Of a stretch of DNA of 64,000 bases, positions 15,818-24,014 are shown piece by piece (the stretch's first letter is position 1; the number at the start of each line of letters is the position of its first letter). The notes beneath the pieces were generated by a model, which worked only from the letters and a program-made list of their open reading frames with translations, ran no database searches and was not told where the DNA came from. The stretch comes from Sphingobium sp. CAP-1 (GTDB taxonomy: Bacteria; Pseudomonadota; Alphaproteobacteria; Sphingomonadales; Sphingomonadaceae). Location: NCBI RefSeq assembly GCF_009720145.1, contig NZ_CP046252.1:2480001-2544000 (forward strand), given 5' to 3'. A program made the position numbers and the translations under genes.

Positions 15818-16312
15818 ATGACCGATCGTTCCGCCGATTCCTGCCCGCCCCTGACCGACGGCACCGCGCTGGCGGTGGCGCGGGGCACGCTGCGCCTCTT
15901 TTTCCGCCACGATATGAGCGGCATCTTGGAAGTGCCGCTGCCCAATGGCCGGCGCGCTGACATCATGGCGATCGACGGCGCCGGGCGGCTGACCATCGTG
16001 GAGATCAAGTGCAGCCGCGCGGACCTGCTGGGCGACGCCAAATGGCCCGATTATTTCGACTATTGCGACCGCTATTACTGGGCGGTGCCGGCGGGGTTCG
16101 ACCTCAGCCTGTTCGACAGCGAGGCGCTGTGGCCGACGCGCACCGGCCTGATCGTCGCGGACCAGTATGACGCCGAACTGGTCCGCCCTGCCCCGGTCGA
16201 GCCGCTGGCGGCGGCGCGGCGCAAGGCGGAAACCCTGCGCTTCGCCAGACGGGCCGCGCGGCGGTTGACGGCGCTCAGCGACCCGGACCATGCTGCGGAA
16301 CCGGGGTGGTAG
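15818..16312 (+). CDS. mmcB: MmcB-family DNA repair protein
   Basis: MmcB is an SOS-induced putative endonuclease of alphaproteobacteria, named for mitomycin C resistance in Caulobacter. The 164-residue protein has the PD-(D/E)XK-like core: RRADIMAIDGAGRLTIVEIKCSRADLL contains D47 and the E-x-K (VEIK) about 20 residues later, and WPDYFDYCDRYYWAVP is the family signature. The LexA operator immediately upstream supports the identification. The TAATAT box is so close to the ATG that the message may be leaderless. Confidence 0.9.
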   Translation: MTDRSADSCPPLTDGTALAVARGTLRLFFRHDMSGILEVPLPNGRRADIMAIDGAGRLTIVEIKCSRADLLGDAKWPDYFDYCDRYYWAVPAGFDLSLFDSEALWPTRTGLIVADQYDAELVRPAPVEPLAAARRKAETLRFARRAARRLTALSDPDHAAEPGW

Positions 16313-16372
16313 GCTGAACGGTGCGGATATGCGCTGGACGCCTCCCGCTATCGAACGCGAAACGCGGCAGGC

Positions 16373-16651
16373 CTAACTCTGTGTCGGACCAGTCGGCCGT
16401 AGTTTCAGTGCGTCAACGATCTGTCGTTCGGCCGTGCTTGCTTCAGCGATGAGCAGGCGTAATGCCTTTGCGGTATCGTCCAGAAGTCCGTCACCAAGAG
16501 GCCGCTCGCCATTGATAAAACGGCGGATGGCCCGCTCGTCTATACCAAGGCGCCGCGAGAAAGCTGTGATTCCGCCAAAAAGTTGGACGCAATGGGCAAA
16601 ATGCTCACGTCGCTCGTCGGTTGAAAGTGACGCGGAGGTCATACCTGCCAT
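16373..16651 (-). CDS. Small helix-turn-helix protein, function unknown
   Basis: This ~92-residue protein contains FGGITAFSRRLGIDERAIRRFINGERPLGD. The pattern matches a Cro/XRE-like helix-turn-helix (Ala-x-x-Gly turn, recognition helix ERAIRRFINGER). It may bind DNA as a repressor. The ATG at 16651 lies four bases after the ankyrin-gene stop (with GAGGG overlapping that stop); an ATG at 16642 is an alternative. Base and codon use are visibly less GC-biased than in the neighbours, which may indicate recent acquisition. It shares an operon with the ankyrin gene, but no function for the pair is known to me. Confidence 0.65.
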   Translation of the reverse strand: MAGMTSASLSTDERREHFAHCVQLFGGITAFSRRLGIDERAIRRFINGERPLGDGLLDDTAKALRLLIAEASTAERQIVDALKLRPTGPTQS

Positions 16652-16655
16652 GCCC

Positions 16656-17270
16656 TCAAAATACCGGTCCCTGGACCGGTCCAGACGGCTTGGCCGCGCT
16701 TTTGGCGGCGTCGAGCGCTTCGACCAGGCCGGGGGTGCGGCTGTCGCGGGCGGCATAATCGCGGGCGGACATGCCGGCGATGGTGTCGCGCTTGTCGGGA
16801 TTGGCGCCCTGCGCCACCAGCAGGCGCACCAGCCCCACGTCGCGCAATTGCACCGCGCGGATCAGCGGGGTTTCGCCGCTGCCATTCACCTTGTCGACCT
16901 GCGCCTTGTAGCTGAGCAGGGTGCGCACCCCTTCCTCGAACCGGCCCTGCACCGCGTCCATCAGCGGGGTGTTGCCGTCATTGTCGGTCAGGTTGGGATT
17001 GGCGCCCTTGGCCAGCAGGAAGGTCAGCCAGGTGGCGTCGCGGCGCGCGACGATGATGTGCAGCGCATTTTCGCCGGTGGACACGTCGCGGCTGTTGATG
17101 ACGGTGGAGCCGGGCTTCTGGATCAGGTCGGTGACTTTCTGTCCGTCCTTGTCCTTTACCGCCTTCAGAAAGTTGTAATTGTCCGAAAATTGGGCCTGCG
17201 CCGGTCCGGGAACCGCCAGCGCCAGGGCGATCGATCCCAGCATCGCGGACAAAAAGCTCTTCTTCATCAT
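16656..17270 (-). CDS. Exported ankyrin-repeat protein
   Basis: This 204-residue protein has a signal peptide (SFLSAMLGSIALALAVPGPAQA). Four consecutive ankyrin-like repeats can be recognised by GENALHIIVARRD, NDGNTPLMDAVQGR, GSGETPLIRAVQLRD and IAGMSARDYAARD. It is probably a periplasmic protein-protein interaction module. I start at the ATG pair 17270/17267 preceded by GGGGCG; upstream in-frame ATGs reach back over the divergent SCO gene start and are unlikely. The C-terminus ends in a duplicated GPVQGPV. The HTH gene follows four bases later. The divergent SCO gene begins about 40 bases away, so promoters must share that gap. Confidence 0.82.
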   Translation of the reverse strand: MMKKSFLSAMLGSIALALAVPGPAQAQFSDNYNFLKAVKDKDGQKVTDLIQKPGSTVINSRDVSTGENALHIIVARRDATWLTFLLAKGANPNLTDNDGNTPLMDAVQGRFEEGVRTLLSYKAQVDKVNGSGETPLIRAVQLRDVGLVRLLVAQGANPDKRDTIAGMSARDYAARDSRTPGLVEALDAAKSAAKPSGPVQGPVF

Positions 17271-17308
17271 GCGCCCCGTTCCAATTGCAAATCGCCTTCT
17301 AGCAAGGC

Positions 17309-17977
17309 ATGGCTGGCCTTGCCATGAACAAAGACGCCGCCACATCCGCCCTGCCTTTGCTGGCCCTGCCATTTCTCGCCTTGCTGACCGCCTGCAATAT
17401 GGGAGCGGGTGGCAATGCATCAAGCGGCGACAGCGAACAGGGCGAACTGATCGGCGCGCGGATCGGCGCGCCCTTCACGCTGACCAATCAGGACGGCAAG
17501 CCGACCCAATGGGACAGTTTCAAGGGGCAATATCGCCTCGTCTATTTCGGCTATACCTATTGCCCGGATGTCTGCCCGGTGGACCTGCAACGGATCATGC
17601 AGGGTTTCAGCAAGTTCGAGAAGGCAAAGCCCGCCCTCGCCGCGAAGGTCCAGCCGATGCTGATCAGCGTCGACCCGGAGCGCGACACGCCGGCGGTGCT
17701 GAAAACCTATGTCGCGGCCTTCCACCCGCGCCTGATCGGCCTGACCGGCACGAAGGCGCAGATCGCGAAGGTGGCGAAGGATTTCGTCGTCCTCTATAAT
17801 GCGGAGGGCAAGCCGGGCGCGACCGACTATATGGTGAGCCACAGCCGCACGCCCTATCTGTTCGATGGCGACGGCAAGCCGGTGGCGCTGGTGCCGGTGG
17901 ACGATCCGGGGACGCCCGACGTGGATGAGGGCGCGCCCGACAAGGTGCTGGGCTTTCTGGACAAATGGATCAAGTGA
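17309..17977 (+). CDS. SCO1/SenC-family copper-binding lipoprotein
   Basis: SCO proteins deliver copper to the CuA site of cytochrome oxidase or act as thiol-disulfide reductases in the periplasm. The 222-residue protein has a lipoprotein-like signal (LPFLALLTAC), the copper-binding CPDVCP in YFGYTYCPDVCPVDLQ (about residues 84-99) and the distal histidine in VSHSRTPYLF. The start is uncertain between ATG 17309 and ATG 17324. The stop overlaps the YcgN-like gene by 13 bases. No oxidase genes occur in the window. Confidence 0.9.
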   Translation: MAGLAMNKDAATSALPLLALPFLALLTACNMGAGGNASSGDSEQGELIGARIGAPFTLTNQDGKPTQWDSFKGQYRLVYFGYTYCPDVCPVDLQRIMQGFSKFEKAKPALAAKVQPMLISVDPERDTPAVLKTYVAAFHPRLIGLTGTKAQIAKVAKDFVVLYNAEGKPGATDYMVSHSRTPYLFDGDGKPVALVPVDDPGTPDVDEGAPDKVLGFLDKWIK

Positions 17978-18402
17978 CGCCTTTCTGGGAAAAACCCCTC
18001 GATCAGCTCGATCGCGCCCAGTGGGAGGCGCTGTGCGACGGCTGTGGCAAATGCTGCCTGCACAAGGCCGAGGATGAGGATACGGGGCGCATCTATCCCA
18101 CCAATGTCGCCTGCCGCCTGCTCGACCGGCACAGCGGCCAATGCACCAATTACAAGGATCGGCGCAAGTTTGTGCCCGATTGCGTGCGGCTGACCCCGGC
18201 CAAGGTGAAGCAGATTAGCTGGCTGCCCCGGACCTGCGCCTATCGGCTGAGGGAGGAAGGGCTGCCGTTGCCCGACTGGCATTATCTGATCTGTGGCGAC
18301 CGCGAGGCGGTGCATCGTGCCGGGGAATCGGTGCGTGGCTGGACCGTGGCGGAGGCGGAAGCGGGCGATTGGGAACATCATCTTGTCGACCGGGAACTTT
18401 GA
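17965..18402 (+). CDS. YcgN-family cysteine-cluster protein (UPF0260)
   Basis: This 145-residue protein has the CxxCxxCC-type cluster CDGCGKCCLHK at about residues 24-34 and further conserved cysteines (NVACRLLD, QCTNYKDR, PDCVRL, RTCAYRL, LICGD), matching the zinc- or iron-binding UPF0260 family of unknown function. WEALCDGCGKCCLHK is nearly identical in layout to E. coli YcgN. The ATG lies 13 bases inside the SCO gene; a GTG at 17974 is possible. It overlaps the next metalloprotease-like gene, so these genes form one operon. Confidence 0.9.
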   Translation: MDQVTPFWEKPLDQLDRAQWEALCDGCGKCCLHKAEDEDTGRIYPTNVACRLLDRHSGQCTNYKDRRKFVPDCVRLTPAKVKQISWLPRTCAYRLREEGLPLPDWHYLICGDREAVHRAGESVRGWTVAEAEAGDWEHHLVDREL

Positions 18403-19093
18403 CGCGGCGATCCTGATCGATGGCGTGGCGATGCCGGTGCGGGTGCGCCGGTCGGCACGGGCGCGCGCCTTTCGCCTGACGATCGACAGCGCGCGCGGCG
18501 AATTGCGGCTGTCGCTGCCGGCGCGGGCGAACCTGAAGAAAGCGCTGGGATGGGCGCAGGATCATGAAGCCTGGGTGCGCGCGCAGATGGCGCAGCAGCC
18601 GGCCGTCACCCGGCTGGAGGATGGCGCGGTCTTTCCGCTGGAGGGGCGCGAGGTGCGGATCTGCTGGGTCGCGGGGGCGACGCGGACGATAAGGCTGGAG
18701 GGCGACCGGCTGCTGCTGGGCGGCGCGGCGGAATCGGTCGGCGCGCGGGTGGAGCGCTGGCTGGTGGCGCGGGCGCGGGCGGTGCTGGAGATGGAGAGCC
18801 ACGCGATCGCGCGCGACCATGGGCTGATCGTCGCGTCGGTCGGGGTGGGCGACACGCGCAGCCGCTGGGGCAGTTGCGCGGCGTCGGGGGCGATCCGCTA
18901 TAGCTGGCGGCTGATCCTGGCCCCGCCGGAGGTGCGGCGGGCGACGGTGGCGCATGAACTGGCGCATCTGCTGCATATGGACCATAGCCCGGCCTTCCAC
19001 GCCGCGCACAGGCGCATCCATGGCGCGGACCCCCGGCCGGCGCGGACATGGCTGCGCACCCATGGCGCGGGCCTGCACCGCTATCGGGCCTGA
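18383..19093 (+). CDS. YgjP/M48-type zinc metalloprotease-like protein (DUF45)
   Basis: The C-terminus carries HELAHLLHMDHSPAFH, an HExxH zinc motif with a downstream histidine, preceded by the family block RSRWGSCAASGAIRYSWRLILAP. N-terminal strands (RVRRSARARAFRLTID) match the SprT/YgjP-like family. The start is unclear: I propose a TTG at 18383 inside the YcgN-like gene; an ATG at 18431 would begin at MPVRVRRSARA, and an upstream ATG at 18293 would overlap YcgN by 110 bases. The product is about 220-237 residues, cytoplasmic, with unknown substrate. Confidence 0.8.
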   Translation: MSTGNFDAAILIDGVAMPVRVRRSARARAFRLTIDSARGELRLSLPARANLKKALGWAQDHEAWVRAQMAQQPAVTRLEDGAVFPLEGREVRICWVAGATRTIRLEGDRLLLGGAAESVGARVERWLVARARAVLEMESHAIARDHGLIVASVGVGDTRSRWGSCAASGAIRYSWRLILAPPEVRRATVAHELAHLLHMDHSPAFHAAHRRIHGADPRPARTWLRTHGAGLHRYRA

Positions 19094-19098
19094 CGGGG

Positions 19099-19362
19099 AT
19101 GGCGCGGGGCCGGAAACGCTATCTGGTGGCGACCATGCCGGACGGCTATGTGAAGCGGATCGGGCCGACGGCGGACGCCTTCACCCATTATTGGCGGATC
19201 GTCGCCGTGCTGGAGAATGGCAAGACGGAAGTATTCTGGGGCCATGTGCGATCGTTGGCCGAGGCGAAGAAGCTGAAGGGGCCGGCGGCGGACGGGGCGA
19301 AGATGCGCGGCTGGAAAAGCTATGTTTTCGAGATCGCCGAACTGGTCGAGGAGCCGGCCTGA
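19099..19362 (+). CDS. Small hypothetical protein (87 aa)
   Basis: An ATG preceded by GGGG five bases after the previous stop begins an 87-residue basic protein (KRYLVATMPDGYVKRIGP... MRGWKSYVFEIAELVEEPA). The composition looks like a compact alpha/beta domain with no signal peptide or membrane helix. I do not recognise the family. Tight spacing after the YgjP-like gene suggests co-transcription. A long palindrome lies just downstream, before the convergent trhO. Confidence 0.65.
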   Translation: MARGRKRYLVATMPDGYVKRIGPTADAFTHYWRIVAVLENGKTEVFWGHVRSLAEAKKLKGPAADGAKMRGWKSYVFEIAELVEEPA

Positions 19363-19370
19363 AACATAGT

Positions 19371-19458
19371 CCGTTCGCCCTGAGCCTATCGAAGGGCCAT
19401 TCTTCTTTTGCGCGGATACAAAGAAAGGGCTGGGCTTCGACAGGATCAGCCCGAACGG
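19371..19458. repeat. Family A palindrome (CCGTTCG...CGAACGG), diverged copy
   Basis: Two arms related to CCGTTCGGGCTGAGC-TGTCGAAG lie inverted about an A/T-richer centre (left arm 19371-19397, right arm about 19431-19458). The arms are imperfect compared with the copy at 47952-48013. It sits between convergent genes and could serve as a bidirectional terminator. Confidence 0.75.
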
Positions 19459-19474
19459 GCGCAGGGTGGTTGCA

Positions 19475-20299
19475 TTACCCCCGATGCGGCCAGACGCCGC
19501 TGTCGTCGCCGGCGCAGTCATGCGCGGCGTCGCGCGGATGGGGCAGGCCGCAGGCGCGGCAGGTGGTGTAGTCGCCGGGTTTCAGGCCATGGCCCACCGT
19601 CACCCGCTCATCGAACACATAGCATTCGCCCTGCCAGCGGCTGTCGGCCTGCGGCATCTCCTCCAGATAGCGCAAAATGCCGCCCTTGAGGTGATAGACA
19701 TCGTCAAAGCCGCGCGCCTTGACCAAAGCGGTGGATTTTTCGCAGCGGATGCCGCCGGTGCAGAACATCGCGATCTTTGGGCGGCGGCCCTGCGCCTTGA
19801 GGTCGGCGGCGAAGGCGTCGAACCAGTCGGGAAAGTCACGGAAGGACCGGGTCGCCGGGTCGATCGCCCGGTCGAACGTGCCGCAGGCGACTTCATAGGC
19901 GTTGCGGGTGTCGATCAGGATCGTATCGGGGTCGGCGATCAGGTCGTTCCAGGCGGTCGGGTCGAGATGGGTGCCGGCCGCGTTCGCCGGGTCGAGATCG
20001 CCCGCGCCCAGCGTCACGATTTCCGCCTTCACCTTCACTTTCATCCGGGCGAAGGGGGCTTGCCCCGCCTGGGCATATTTCACGTCCATGTCGGCGCAGC
20101 CCGGCAGCGCGCGCAGATGGGCGATCAGCGTGTCGATCGCCTCCGCGCTGCCCGCCACCGTGCCGTTAATCCCCTCCCCCGCCAGGATCAGCGTGCCGCA
20201 GGTGCCAAGCTCTGTGCATAGCGTGCGCAGATCGGCGGCGATCGCGGCGGGATCGGCAAAGCGGGTGAAGCGGTAAAGGGCAGCGACGATATAGGCCAT
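19475..20299 (-). CDS. trhO: tRNA uridine-34 hydroxylase, rhodanese domain (TrhO)
   Basis: TrhO (YceA) hydroxylates U34 of tRNAs on the way to 5-carboxymethoxy- or methoxyuridine. The 274-residue protein has an N-terminal acylphosphatase-like domain with LILAGEGINGTVAGS (about 38-52). The central rhodanese domain carries the catalytic cysteine in FCTGGIRCEKS (about 178-188). A C-terminal Cys-rich tail has CRACGLPHP and HDCAGDD. The protein is complete and of usual length. It is convergent with the operon to its left, and divergent from pdeM about 65 bases to its right. Confidence 0.95.
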   Translation of the reverse strand: MAYIVAALYRFTRFADPAAIAADLRTLCTELGTCGTLILAGEGINGTVAGSAEAIDTLIAHLRALPGCADMDVKYAQAGQAPFARMKVKVKAEIVTLGAGDLDPANAAGTHLDPTAWNDLIADPDTILIDTRNAYEVACGTFDRAIDPATRSFRDFPDWFDAFAADLKAQGRRPKIAMFCTGGIRCEKSTALVKARGFDDVYHLKGGILRYLEEMPQADSRWQGECYVFDERVTVGHGLKPGDYTTCRACGLPHPRDAAHDCAGDDSGVWPHRG

Positions 20300-20364
20300 G
20301 GCCGCGCCTATAGGCGTTCGGGCGGCCTCTTGAAAGCCGCGGCGTAGAGGCGCATAGCCGGACC

Positions 20365-21024
20365 ATGGTTCCCCTTTCGTTCGCAGGCCACGCCTTTCTG
20401 GCGCTGCCCGAAGCCGCGCTCTACTGGCCGGATCAGGGCGCGCTGCTGGTAGCCGACCTGCATTTCGAGAAAGCGAGCTGGTTTGCCCGCTTCGGCCAGT
20501 TCCTGCCGCCGCATGACAGCGAAGCGACGCTGGACATCATCGAAGCGCTGGTGGCGCGGACGGGCGCGCGGGCGGTCTGGTCGCTGGGCGACAGTTTCCA
20601 CGATGCCGATGGCGCCGCCCGGTTGGACCCGAAAATCCGTGATCGGCTAATTTCCCTTACGGAAAGGCTGGACTGGACATGGATTACAGGCAATCATGAC
20701 AGGGATGTCGGGGATATGCCGGGGGGACGCCGGGTCGCACAGATGCAGGTTAAGGGGATATGGCTGCGGCATGAGGCGGAGGCGGATGATCCGCGCCCCG
20801 AAATTTCCGGCCATTTCCACCCCAAGCTGCGCCTGTCGCTGCGCGGTCGGCATGTGTCGCGACGCTGCTTCGTGGGATCGGCGACCAAGCTGATTCTGCC
20901 GGCATTGGGGGCGCTGACGGGGGGACTGGATGCAGGTCATGGAGAGATTCGGCGCGCGGTGGGACCGGGCGCGGCCGCTTTGGTGCCGGTCGCGGACCGG
21001 TTGCTGCGCTTTCCCTTATCGTAA
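20365..21024 (+). CDS. pdeM: Ligase-associated DNA damage response endonuclease PdeM
   Basis: PdeM is a calcineurin-like metallophosphoesterase associated with the LigB/Lhr/exonuclease DNA damage response cluster of many Gram-negatives. The 219-residue protein has metal-binding motifs ADLHFEK (about 28-34), LGDSFHD, TGNHDRD and GHFHPKL, and the family sequence AALYWPDQGALLVADLHFEKA. The usual neighbour helicase Lhr is not adjacent; a matching Lhr-type helicase lies at 54999-57410 in this window. No LexA box is visible upstream. Confidence 0.92.
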   Translation: MVPLSFAGHAFLALPEAALYWPDQGALLVADLHFEKASWFARFGQFLPPHDSEATLDIIEALVARTGARAVWSLGDSFHDADGAARLDPKIRDRLISLTERLDWTWITGNHDRDVGDMPGGRRVAQMQVKGIWLRHEAEADDPRPEISGHFHPKLRLSLRGRHVSRRCFVGSATKLILPALGALTGGLDAGHGEIRRAVGPGAAALVPVADRLLRFPLS

Positions 21025-21075
21025 GGGAACGCTACGGAAAGCAGATTTTAATGCGTTGCTGATAGGCAACACAGC

Positions 21076-21159
21076 ATGATTATGCGGTGTGTCGTTCCCA
21101 CAAAAAGCGCAGAAAAGCGTGAGTCTATTGCCATAGGCCTGTTGCATCAGCATAATCAT
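21076..21159. repeat. Spaced inverted repeat upstream of the TonB-dependent receptor
   Basis: ATGATTATGC at 21076-21085 and its exact complement GCATAATCAT at 21150-21159 flank 64 bases in the promoter region. A looped operator is possible but unproven. Confidence 0.4.
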
Positions 21160-21212
21160 CGGCATCCCGACGCGGCGAAAAGCCGGGCGGGCCAGGAGAG
21201 GATCGACCTATC

Positions 21213-24014
21213 ATGACAGACAAGAGTCCCTTGCTGACCACCGTTTGTGCGTTGGCGCTGTGCATGTTCGCCCCCGCCGCCCTGGCGCAGGATGAGGCCG
21301 CACCTCAGGCGGCAGCGGATGATTTGAGCGCCAATATCATCGTTACCGCCACCCGTCGCGCCAGCCCCCTGTCGGACGTGCCGATCGCCGTGTCGGCGGT
21401 GGGCGCGCAGGCGATGCAAAATAGCGGCGCCAGCGACATTCGCACCCTGAATCAGCTTGCGCCTTCGCTGCTCGTTTCCTCGACCGGTTCCGAAGCCAAT
21501 GCGTCGGCGCGCATTCGCGGCATCGGCACGGTGGGCGACAATCCGGGGCTGGAAAGCTCGGTCGCGGTGTTCATCGACGGCGTCTATCGTTCGCGCACCG
21601 GCGCGGGCCTCAACGAACTGGGCGAGATCGAACGGGTGGAGGTGCTGCGCGGGCCGCAGGGCACCTTGTTCGGCCGCAACGCTTCGGCGGGCCTGATCAA
21701 CATCATCAGCAAGGCGCCGGAACATGAATTCCACGCCAAGGGCGAAGTCACCTACGGCAATTATGATTATTGGCGCCTGTCGGGCCGCGTTACCGGGCCG
21801 GTGGCGGACGGCATCGCCCTGTCGCTCGACGGCGTATGGAGCAAGCGCGACGGCTTCTACAAGCTGCTCGACACCAGCGGCGCGAAAGTTGGCGAAACCA
21901 ACGATCGCGACCGTTATTTCCTGCGCGGCCAGGCGCTGATCGAACCCAATGACGCGCTTTCCATCCGGCTGATCGGCGATTATACCAATCGCGACGAAAG
22001 CTGCTGCGGCGCGGCCTATATCGAGACGCGCGAGCGGCGGCCGGTATCCGGCGGCGGGTACAGCACCGCGCCCTTCAACCGCATCGCCGCGATCCTGGCG
22101 GGTCAGGGCAGCGTGATCGCGGCCGATCCCTATGACCGCGAACTGACCATCACGCCGGGCCGCGACTATGTCAGCAAGCTCAAGGACTGGGGTCTGTCGG
22201 GCGAGATCAACTATGATTTCGGCGGCGCCAAGCTGACCAGCATCACCGCCTATCGCGACTATAAAAGCCGCGACTATGGCGATTATGACTATAATCGCGC
22301 CGATCTTCTCTATCGCGATCCCAACACCTATCGCCAGTTCAAGACCTTCACGCAGGAATTGCGGCTTCAGGGGTCGGCCTTTGGCGACATGCTCGACTGG
22401 CTGGTCGGCGGCTATTATGCCAATGAACGGCTGACGCTGGAGGATAATATCCGTTTCGGCGCGGACTATGGCCGCTTTGCCGCCTGCCGCCTGATGGCGG
22501 GGGCGAGCGTCAACAGCAATCTGACGGCGGCGCAACTGGCCGCCTGCGGCAGCGGCCTCGCCACCCAGCCGCTGATCAGCGGCACACAGGCGCAGCTCAA
22601 TGCCGGCCTGACCGCCGCGCTGATCGCACGGGGCGTGCCGGCGGCGACGGCGGCGGCGCAGGCGGGGGCGATCTCGACGGGGCTGGGCAACGGATTGCGG
22701 GCGCTCGCGGCGATCCCGTCCGGCGCGGGCGACGTTGCCTCCCTCTACCGCCAGAAGAGTGAGAATTGGGCGCTGTTCACCCATAATATCATTCACATCA
22801 CCAGGCGGCTCGATCTGACGCTGGGGCTGCGCTACACCCATGAAAGCAAGCGTTTCTCGGCCGATTTCGACAATAATAACGCCACCTGCGCGGCGTTGCA
22901 GGCGTCGGGATTGCCGGGGATCGCGACCAATCCCGCACTGGGCAGCGCCGCGACGCTGGCTGGCGGCATCCTGACGCTGGGGTGCCTGGGCAATGCATCG
23001 ACCGGCCTCAACGCGCTGAACCTGAACGACAAGATCAGCGACGGCGAATTTTCGGGAACGGCGGTGCTGTCCTGGAAGCCGGTGGACGATCTGCTGCTCT
23101 ATGGCAGCTATTCCAAGGGTTATAAGGCGGGCGGCTATAATCTCGACCGCTTCCAGCTTGGCTCGACCGGGCTGAACGCGGTTCCGGCCGTCTTTTCGCC
23201 ACGCAGCAATGCCGATGTCGCCAGCCTGCGCTTCGCCGCGGAGAAGGTCGATGCGTTCGAAGTGGGCCTGAAATATGTCCAGCCCAAATGGAGCGCGAAC
23301 ATCGCCGCCTTCCGGCAGGAGTTCAAGAATTTCCAGTTGAACACCTTCAATGGCACCAGCTTCGTCGTGCAGAATATCAATGGCTGCGACAGCGCGCTCA
23401 GCGCGACGCGGACCTGCGACAGCGGCGATGTCGGGCCGGGGCTGATCAGCCAGGGCGTGGAACTGGAACTGACCGCCAGCCCGGTGCGCAACTTCCGCGT
23501 CACGGGCGGCTTCACCTGGGCGCGGGCCAAATTCGCCAACCGGCTGGTCGGCAGCAGCGATGGCAGCGTGCCGCTCGACACGGCGCTGTTCCTGTTGCCC
23601 GGTTCCATCAACTCGAACGCGCCGCAGTCGGTCACGACGGCCAGCGTCGCCTGGACGCCGCCAGTCGGATCGGGCGGATTGTCGGCGCTCTTCTATGTCG
23701 ATGGCCGTCTGACCAGCGGTTATAATACCGGGTCGGACCTGTTCCCGGAAAAAAATCAGGACGGCTATGCGATCGTGAACGCGCGCGTCGGGCTACGCGG
23801 GCCGAACCAGCGCTGGGCGGTCGAATTCTGGGGCCAGAATATCTTCAATCAGGATTATAGCCAGGTCGCCTTCTCCAGCCCGCTCCAGTCGAGCAGCCCG
23901 TCGACATCGACCACCGGCCAGTTCGCGACCGGTGCGCCGATGGCGAACCAGCTCATCTCCGCCTATCTGGCGGAACCGCGTACCTATGGCATCACTTTGC
24001 GCGGGAGTTTCTGA
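21213..24014 (+). CDS. TonB-dependent outer-membrane receptor
   Basis: This 933-residue protein has a signal peptide cleaved near residue 26 (APAALA|QDEAAP), a TonB box-like NIIVTATRR (about 42-50), and a plug domain to about residue 165 (RIRGIGT..., RVEVLRGPQGTLFGRNASAGLINI). A 22-strand barrel follows, ending in YGITLRGSF with terminal Phe. It lacks an N-terminal STN signalling domain. Residues about 428-510 form an unusually Ala/Gly-rich insertion, probably an extracellular loop. It stands alone, so the substrate cannot be deduced. Its 3' end overlaps the convergent yggS-type gene by 23 bases. Confidence 0.95.
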   Translation: MTDKSPLLTTVCALALCMFAPAALAQDEAAPQAAADDLSANIIVTATRRASPLSDVPIAVSAVGAQAMQNSGASDIRTLNQLAPSLLVSSTGSEANASARIRGIGTVGDNPGLESSVAVFIDGVYRSRTGAGLNELGEIERVEVLRGPQGTLFGRNASAGLINIISKAPEHEFHAKGEVTYGNYDYWRLSGRVTGPVADGIALSLDGVWSKRDGFYKLLDTSGAKVGETNDRDRYFLRGQALIEPNDALSIRLIGDYTNRDESCCGAAYIETRERRPVSGGGYSTAPFNRIAAILAGQGSVIAADPYDRELTITPGRDYVSKLKDWGLSGEINYDFGGAKLTSITAYRDYKSRDYGDYDYNRADLLYRDPNTYRQFKTFTQELRLQGSAFGDMLDWLVGGYYANERLTLEDNIRFGADYGRFAACRLMAGASVNSNLTAAQLAACGSGLATQPLISGTQAQLNAGLTAALIARGVPAATAAAQAGAISTGLGNGLRALAAIPSGAGDVASLYRQKSENWALFTHNIIHITRRLDLTLGLRYTHESKRFSADFDNNNATCAALQASGLPGIATNPALGSAATLAGGILTLGCLGNASTGLNALNLNDKISDGEFSGTAVLSWKPVDDLLLYGSYSKGYKAGGYNLDRFQLGSTGLNAVPAVFSPRSNADVASLRFAAEKVDAFEVGLKYVQPKWSANIAAFRQEFKNFQLNTFNGTSFVVQNINGCDSALSATRTCDSGDVGPGLISQGVELELTASPVRNFRVTGGFTWARAKFANRLVGSSDGSVPLDTALFLLPGSINSNAPQSVTTASVAWTPPVGSGGLSALFYVDGRLTSGYNTGSDLFPEKNQDGYAIVNARVGLRGPNQRWAVEFWGQNIFNQDYSQVAFSSPLQSSSPSTSTTGQFATGAPMANQLISAYLAEPRTYGITLRGSF

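Noticed and set aside
16663..16680. Palindrome before the HTH gene as a confirmed operator
   Set aside because: It is fully explained by the repeated codons for GPV in the ankyrin C-terminus, so I keep it only as a possibility within a finding.
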